This document shows, piece by piece, positions 60,180 to 64,000 of a stretch of 64,000 nucleotides of DNA. This DNA comes from an uncultured Slackia sp. GTDB lineage: Bacteria; Actinomycetota; Coriobacteriia; Coriobacteriales; Eggerthellaceae. The notes below the pieces were generated by a model. That model was not told the DNA's origin and searched no databases. It saw only the letters and a list, made by a program, of their open reading frames with translations. The first letter of the stretch is position 1; every line of letters starts with the position of its first letter. The translations under genes and the position numbers were made by a program. The stretch spans positions 310,001-374,000 of the forward strand of contig NZ_CAKTVX010000001.1 of the NCBI RefSeq assembly GCF_934630525.1, written 5' to 3'.

Positions 60180-61775
60180 CTAGAGCAGGTTCTTCACGAT
60201 GTGCTTTGCCGCGGTACGGCCGCAGAACAGCGCGTTTGCCTGGCAAGTACCGTTACCATAGACCTCGCCGTCCCAGCCGCTCGTGCAAACGCCAGCAGCG
60301 TAGAGGCCAGCGATGGGCTTATAGCGATCGTCGACGACCTGGGCATTTGTATTGATGCGAATGCCGCCCGAGGTGTTCAACATGCCCGAGGAAATGCGGA
60401 AGGCATAGAACGGCGCGGTCGCGATGGGCCACATGTTTTCTGCCTCTTTACCCCATTCGGCATCGGTGCCCGTGTTGTACTTCTCGATTTCGTCGGCCAA
60501 GTTATCGGCATCGACGCCAATTTTCTTGGCGAGATCGGCGATGGTATCGGCCTTGAAGCACTCGTCGTTGCCAGAGACCGCCTTGTCGACTTCATCCTGC
60601 AGGCCATCGATTGCGTTGCCTACAAGCTTGTCGGCGAAGCCCGAGTAATGACGCTGGCAGCCGCCTTCCGCGTATTTCTGAATGCCGTCGGCATCGACGA
60701 TTGACCATACGCTACCCTGAGTTTCAACAACCTTGCCAGAAACGGCGGTCGAAGAAATGTTCTCGTTCATGAAGCGTAGACCATCCTGGTTCACCCAGAA
60801 ATTGCTCGGTTGCATGGCGACGCATACGCCAAGGGCGCTGTCATAGCTGAAATCTTTCACGTTATTGAACAGAGAGTCGACCGTGAGGTGATTTGCGCGG
60901 CCGTGGGCGGTCTGCTCGGCCATCAGATGGCCGTCGCCGTCTTGGCCCTGGCCCCAGCCAATCGTCTTATCAAGGTCTTGGCTCGTGTACCCGGCGAGCA
61001 GGGTCTTGTTCGTGGACATGCCGCCCGTTGCGAGCACGACGGCCTTGGCCTTGTAATCGACGTATTTGCCGTCCTTCGTCTTGGCGCGCACGCCTTCGAC
61101 CGTGTATTCGTCGGAAAGCAACAGCTGCGTCGCCGGGGTTTCGGTAAGAACCTCGAGGCCGTCTTCCTTTTCAGCAGCGGCAGCGAGCTTCTCGATGGCG
61201 ATTTTGCCATTGCCGCCCTCGTAGAATGCGGGAGCCTGGCCCTGCTTCGTCCAGCCGATACCGTGGGTGTCGAACAGCCAGCCGAAGTTTTCCTTCGCAT
61301 CGCGGAACATGCTGTAAAGAAGCATGGGGTCGCTTACGCCATAGCTATCGGCCTGCGCGCCTGCGGCTGCTGCGCGAGCTTCTTCTTCGGTGTATTCAAA
61401 CGGACGTGCGCCTGCCGGGCATTCAGCCATATTGGTGGAGCCGCCGAGCGAATTGTTCTTTTCGAGAAGCACAACGCTCTTCGCGCCTTCTTCAATTGCG
61501 GTGAGCGCGGCAGAAAAACCGCCCATTCCAGAACCGACAACGACGATGTCGACTTCTTTGGTCTCGTCGGCCTGCTTGGTGTCGGCGGTAAGCTCAAAAG
61601 AAGCGGATCCGAGGTCGCGGGTTTCACCGGCCGCAGCAGCGCTCGTGGCTTCAGCGCCCTTCGTTTCGCCCGAAGGCGAGCAGCCCGCAAGGCCCGCGAA
61701 AGCAGCGCCAGCGGCAACGACTGCGCCTGCGCCGAGGAACGAACGACGCGACATTCCCTTGGTTTCGATACCCAT
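60180..61775 (-). CDS. Tat-exported FAD-dependent reductase, flavocytochrome c/fumarate reductase family, lipoprotein
   Basis: 531 aa from the ATG at 61775 (GGGAGGA upstream). Tat signal MSRRSFLG with R10-R11, then lipobox LAGC with C32, so a membrane-attached exported protein. FAD site VVVGSGMGGFSAALTA (GSGMGG 81-86), LLEKNNSLGGSTNMAE, AVVLATGGMSTNKTLLAGYT, and a C-terminal AGLYAAGVCTSGWDGEVYGN FAD-binding end, all typical of fumarate/urocanate-type reductases. No heme-binding CxxCH, so electrons must come from another protein. The substrate may be fumarate-like or a plant or host compound. Divergent from a membrane LuxR gene. Confidence 0.93.
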   Translation of the reverse strand: MGIETKGMSRRSFLGAGAVVAAGAAFAGLAGCSPSGETKGAEATSAAAAGETRDLGSASFELTADTKQADETKEVDIVVVGSGMGGFSAALTAIEEGAKSVVLLEKNNSLGGSTNMAECPAGARPFEYTEEEARAAAAGAQADSYGVSDPMLLYSMFRDAKENFGWLFDTHGIGWTKQGQAPAFYEGGNGKIAIEKLAAAAEKEDGLEVLTETPATQLLLSDEYTVEGVRAKTKDGKYVDYKAKAVVLATGGMSTNKTLLAGYTSQDLDKTIGWGQGQDGDGHLMAEQTAHGRANHLTVDSLFNNVKDFSYDSALGVCVAMQPSNFWVNQDGLRFMNENISSTAVSGKVVETQGSVWSIVDADGIQKYAEGGCQRHYSGFADKLVGNAIDGLQDEVDKAVSGNDECFKADTIADLAKKIGVDADNLADEIEKYNTGTDAEWGKEAENMWPIATAPFYAFRISSGMLNTSGGIRINTNAQVVDDRYKPIAGLYAAGVCTSGWDGEVYGNGTCQANALFCGRTAAKHIVKNLL

Positions 61776-62053
61776 GATGTATCCTCCCTGATGACGTGAT
61801 TGACAGGCCCCTCGCCTGTCGTCTGGCATGCATCTTGGCATCATCGCTGGAATATTCCATCGATGGGAATTGTCCATTTCCCAAGAAAATAGAAGCAATT
61901 CGTATCATCAATTACTGTTGATTTTTTCATCGGATTAAGTAAAAGGCCTGGTAGAAGCCATGGATGATTGCATAGAACGCCAACGTGGGAAAAACGTGCG
62001 CTTCGTCGTGATAAAGTACCGTTTACGAAAAGCCGACGCTTGGGAGGGCGGCC
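61776..62053. promoter_or_regulatory. Shared control region with palindromes between the flavoprotein and LuxR genes
   Basis: Perfect palindromes TGGAATATTCCA (61848-61859) and CCATCGATGG (61857-61866) overlap, followed by GGGAA...TTTCCC, and a GACAGGC (61802-61808)/GCCTGTC (61814-61820) hairpin. Likely LuxR binding area and the flavoprotein promoter. Confidence 0.6.
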
Positions 62054-63514
62054 TTGGCGCATTCATCGAATCATACGTGCGCGAACAAAGCGTGGTTTCT
62101 TGGTTTTGGCCTGTATTGGACATGGGTTTATTTGTCATTTAATTCGGCGACCGTTGTCTCATTTTCCAATGGAGATGAAACGGCCATTACATGGTTGCAT
62201 ATCATTTCGGGCCTCGCGGGGTGCGCGACGTTCGCGGTAGCCATATTCAATCATAACAGGCTTGAGCGTGCCGGACGTTCGATCAATGTCCTTTGGGCTG
62301 CGGCCATGGTGTCGGCATTCGGGTCGATGTTCTACGCGACCGAGGTTATTGACAGCGCTGCTGCGTCGCTTATGCTTGGAGCTCTTTTACCGGGGCTTTC
62401 GACTCCCCTGCTCGCACTCGGCTGGGGTGTTTTGTTCTGTACACTCGATGCCCGCGAGGCTGCGGGGCTCACCGCCGGATCATTCATGCTTGCGGGCGTG
62501 CTGTATGGCCTGATTTCGCTCATTCCCGCTCCCCTTTCGGGCGTGATCGTTGCTTTCTTGCCCCTGCTTTCGGTTTGCATGATGGCGATGTGTCCTAATC
62601 GCGGGCCCCATCCATTCACGCTTCGCTCGCATGCGGCAAAAAGCCCCGAGGGCGTCAATGCGTTTCGTGATATTAAAGACTTGCTGTGCGGCCCGTTTTC
62701 GTCTCGCGCGCTTGCGGGCATTCTTCTGACCATGGTAGTGAGCGGCGGCCTGCGCACGTATACGGGCGCCGAAGCGCCGGCTGTATACCATGACCCCTTT
62801 ATTGTGGCGGCATCGACGTTCGCGATTGCGGCCATTTTTCTTGTATACAGTCTCTTTTTGCCCCACACGAGCTTCAAGCTCGGGCCGCTTTATAGAACGG
62901 CGGCGCCGCTTTTTGCGCTGGGCGTTGCGGCGCTTACGGTATTCAACGAGCCCGACTCGGCAACAGCGTACTTCGCCGCTTCGGCCGGCTCGATGTTCAT
63001 CGATATGCTCACATGGGTCTTGCTCATCGAAATCGCCCGTTCCTCGAGGCTTTCGGCGCTTCTGATTTTCGCTGTTGGGCGGTGTGCCATTCATACTGGC
63101 ATGGCGCTCGGCGAAATTGCCGCGCTCGCATTTCCTTCCATGATGGTGACGTTCTGCGTAAGCTCCATCGTGATACTCATCGTTATTGCGGGCTTCATGT
63201 TTTCCGACCGCGACAATGCGCTTGTGTTTGAGCCGGTTGAAGAGGGCGAGCTTGACGTGGAAGCCTGCGAGCCCAATGCGGAAAAACCCGCGCCAACCAT
63301 GGATGAACGCATTGCCGCAGTCGCCGAGAAGTTCGGCCTCACCGCGCGCGAGACCGAGGTCTTCATGTTGTGGGCCACGGGTCACGGAGCGAAATCGATC
63401 GAAGAAAAACTCGTGCTCTCGTCTGCCACGGTGCGCACTCATATTCGGCATATTTACGAGAAACTCGATGTGCATAGCCGTGCAGAATTGATCGAGCTTC
63501 TCGAGAGCCGCTAA
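62054..63514 (+). CDS. Membrane LuxR-type transcription regulator, polytopic
   Basis: 486 aa from TTG 62054 with GGGAGGG six bases upstream. About twelve membrane helices (LYWTWVYLSFNSATVV, AALLMLGALLPGLSTPLLAL-like segments, IVILIVIAGFMF), then an acidic linker and a C-terminal LuxR HTH: FGLTARETEVFMLWATGHGA, SIEEKLVLSSATVRTHIRHI, YEKLDVHSRAELIELL. Such proteins are very numerous in Eggerthellaceae beside Tat flavoproteins, which they probably regulate from the membrane. Confidence 0.93.
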   Translation: MAHSSNHTCANKAWFLGFGLYWTWVYLSFNSATVVSFSNGDETAITWLHIISGLAGCATFAVAIFNHNRLERAGRSINVLWAAAMVSAFGSMFYATEVIDSAAASLMLGALLPGLSTPLLALGWGVLFCTLDAREAAGLTAGSFMLAGVLYGLISLIPAPLSGVIVAFLPLLSVCMMAMCPNRGPHPFTLRSHAAKSPEGVNAFRDIKDLLCGPFSSRALAGILLTMVVSGGLRTYTGAEAPAVYHDPFIVAASTFAIAAIFLVYSLFLPHTSFKLGPLYRTAAPLFALGVAALTVFNEPDSATAYFAASAGSMFIDMLTWVLLIEIARSSRLSALLIFAVGRCAIHTGMALGEIAALAFPSMMVTFCVSSIVILIVIAGFMFSDRDNALVFEPVEEGELDVEACEPNAEKPAPTMDERIAAVAEKFGLTARETEVFMLWATGHGAKSIEEKLVLSSATVRTHIRHIYEKLDVHSRAELIELLESR

Positions 63515-63724
63515 CGCGCCCCTCGCGTGGAGATTCAAGAATAAGAGCCCTCCTGCGAGTTGAAATTCGCTACAATCACTCGCGCAGTGAGCAGTTCACC
63601 ATGCATTCTGGCGTATATCTCGCCCCGCATTTCACAACGTAAGTCCAGCTGTTGGGCCTTCGGGCTCGCATGTATCCGCAGCAACGCGGCGCCTTTCGTG
63701 CGCCCAAATAAGGAGTTTTCTGGT

Positions 63725-64000
63725 ATGCAGGGAAAACAATCGACCATGCTCTTGGCAGTTTTATACGGCGGAGCATTCCTGGCTGGCTTTAATGAGAACC
63801 TCGTGAATATGGGCCTTATCGCCATCATGGACGAGTTCGCCATTGACTCAGTTACGGCGCAGTGGCTTGTAACGGGATTCATGATCGCCTCAACGATTGT
63901 CGTTATGTGCATGGCGTTCTTCTATCGTCGCATTAAGCTGAGAGCGCTGTTCTTTGCCGCGAGTAGCCTTACTTTGGCTGGCTCGGTTCTAGGCCTCATC
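63725..64000 (+). CDS. MFS transporter, DHA2-type, 3' end outside window
   Basis: First 92 codons from ATG 63725 (AAGGAG nine bases upstream). TMLLAVLYGGAFLAGFNENL then VNMGLIAIMDEFAIDSVTAQ and WLVTGFMIASTIVVMCMAFF are the usual first helices of DHA2 drug:proton antiporters, followed by FYRRIKLRALFFAASSLTLA. It continues off the edge. Substrate unknown. Confidence 0.85.
   Translation, partial: MQGKQSTMLLAVLYGGAFLAGFNENLVNMGLIAIMDEFAIDSVTAQWLVTGFMIASTIVVMCMAFFYRRIKLRALFFAASSLTLAGSVLGLI

Noticed and set aside
1..64000. tRNA or rRNA genes
   Set aside because: No cloverleaf or rRNA signature noticed while reading either strand; a tRNAscan run would confirm.

Overview
The window looks like a chromosomal segment of a fairly high-GC, Gram-positive-type anaerobe. 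My best guess is the Coriobacteriia (Eggerthellaceae: Slackia, Gordonibacter or Eggerthella relatives). This is inferred from three things: a Tat-exported FAD fumarate-reductase-like lipoprotein divergent from a polytopic membrane LuxR regulator (a pairing expanded in that family), a PdxST vitamin B6 route with a MocR/PdxR regulator, and Pta/AckA acetate metabolism. No rRNA or tRNA was found.

Positions 1 to about 21,740 are the late region of a siphovirus-type prophage, all on the + strand. It runs: a broken ParB-domain DNA methyltransferase, terminase small and large subunits, portal, a MuF-type head protein carrying a C-terminal metallopeptidase domain, a small overlapping gene that may be its immunity partner, a gp10-like protein, scaffold, major capsid, three connector/completion proteins, major tail protein, a tail assembly chaperone with a -1 frameshift extension, tape measure, distal tail protein, baseplate and fibre proteins, and a lysis cassette (membrane protein, phi-LC3-type holin, 24-codon mini-ORF, amidase with wall-binding repeats). 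Integrase and lysogeny genes lie outside the window to the left. The right end falls in an AT-rich stretch near 21,720-21,960.

From about 22,000 to 64,000 the genes are chromosomal. Blocks are: DinB polymerase; a GT2 glycosyltransferase; convergent pta and ackA; a minus-strand group of HIT protein, xseB, xseA, a membrane zinc peptidase and RNase D; a divergent lipid kinase; an intergenic cluster of four 31-bp palindromes; a one-TM hypothetical protein; a TerC-family transporter behind a yybP-ykoY manganese riboswitch; tatA; mfd overlapping a membrane-anchored glucosaminidase; an ECF sigma factor and its membrane partner; pdxT, pdxS and divergent pdxR; a four-gene two-component/ABC system of Bce type; an RmlD-like reductase; two sodium-coupled amino-acid/dicarboxylate transporters; ilvE; a 970-bp gene-free zone with a strong promoter, C-rich hairpins and a degenerate 24-25 bp tandem array; a DUF4213/DUF364 protein; the flavoprotein/LuxR pair; and the start of an MFS transporter.

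The most interesting items are the prophage MuF metallopeptidase with its candidate immunity gene, the gene-free zone at 58.1-59.0 kb, the palindrome cluster at 32.9-33.2 kb, the large fold-backs between pdxS and pdxT, the helically spaced repeats between mfd and the sigma gene, and the manganese riboswitch.
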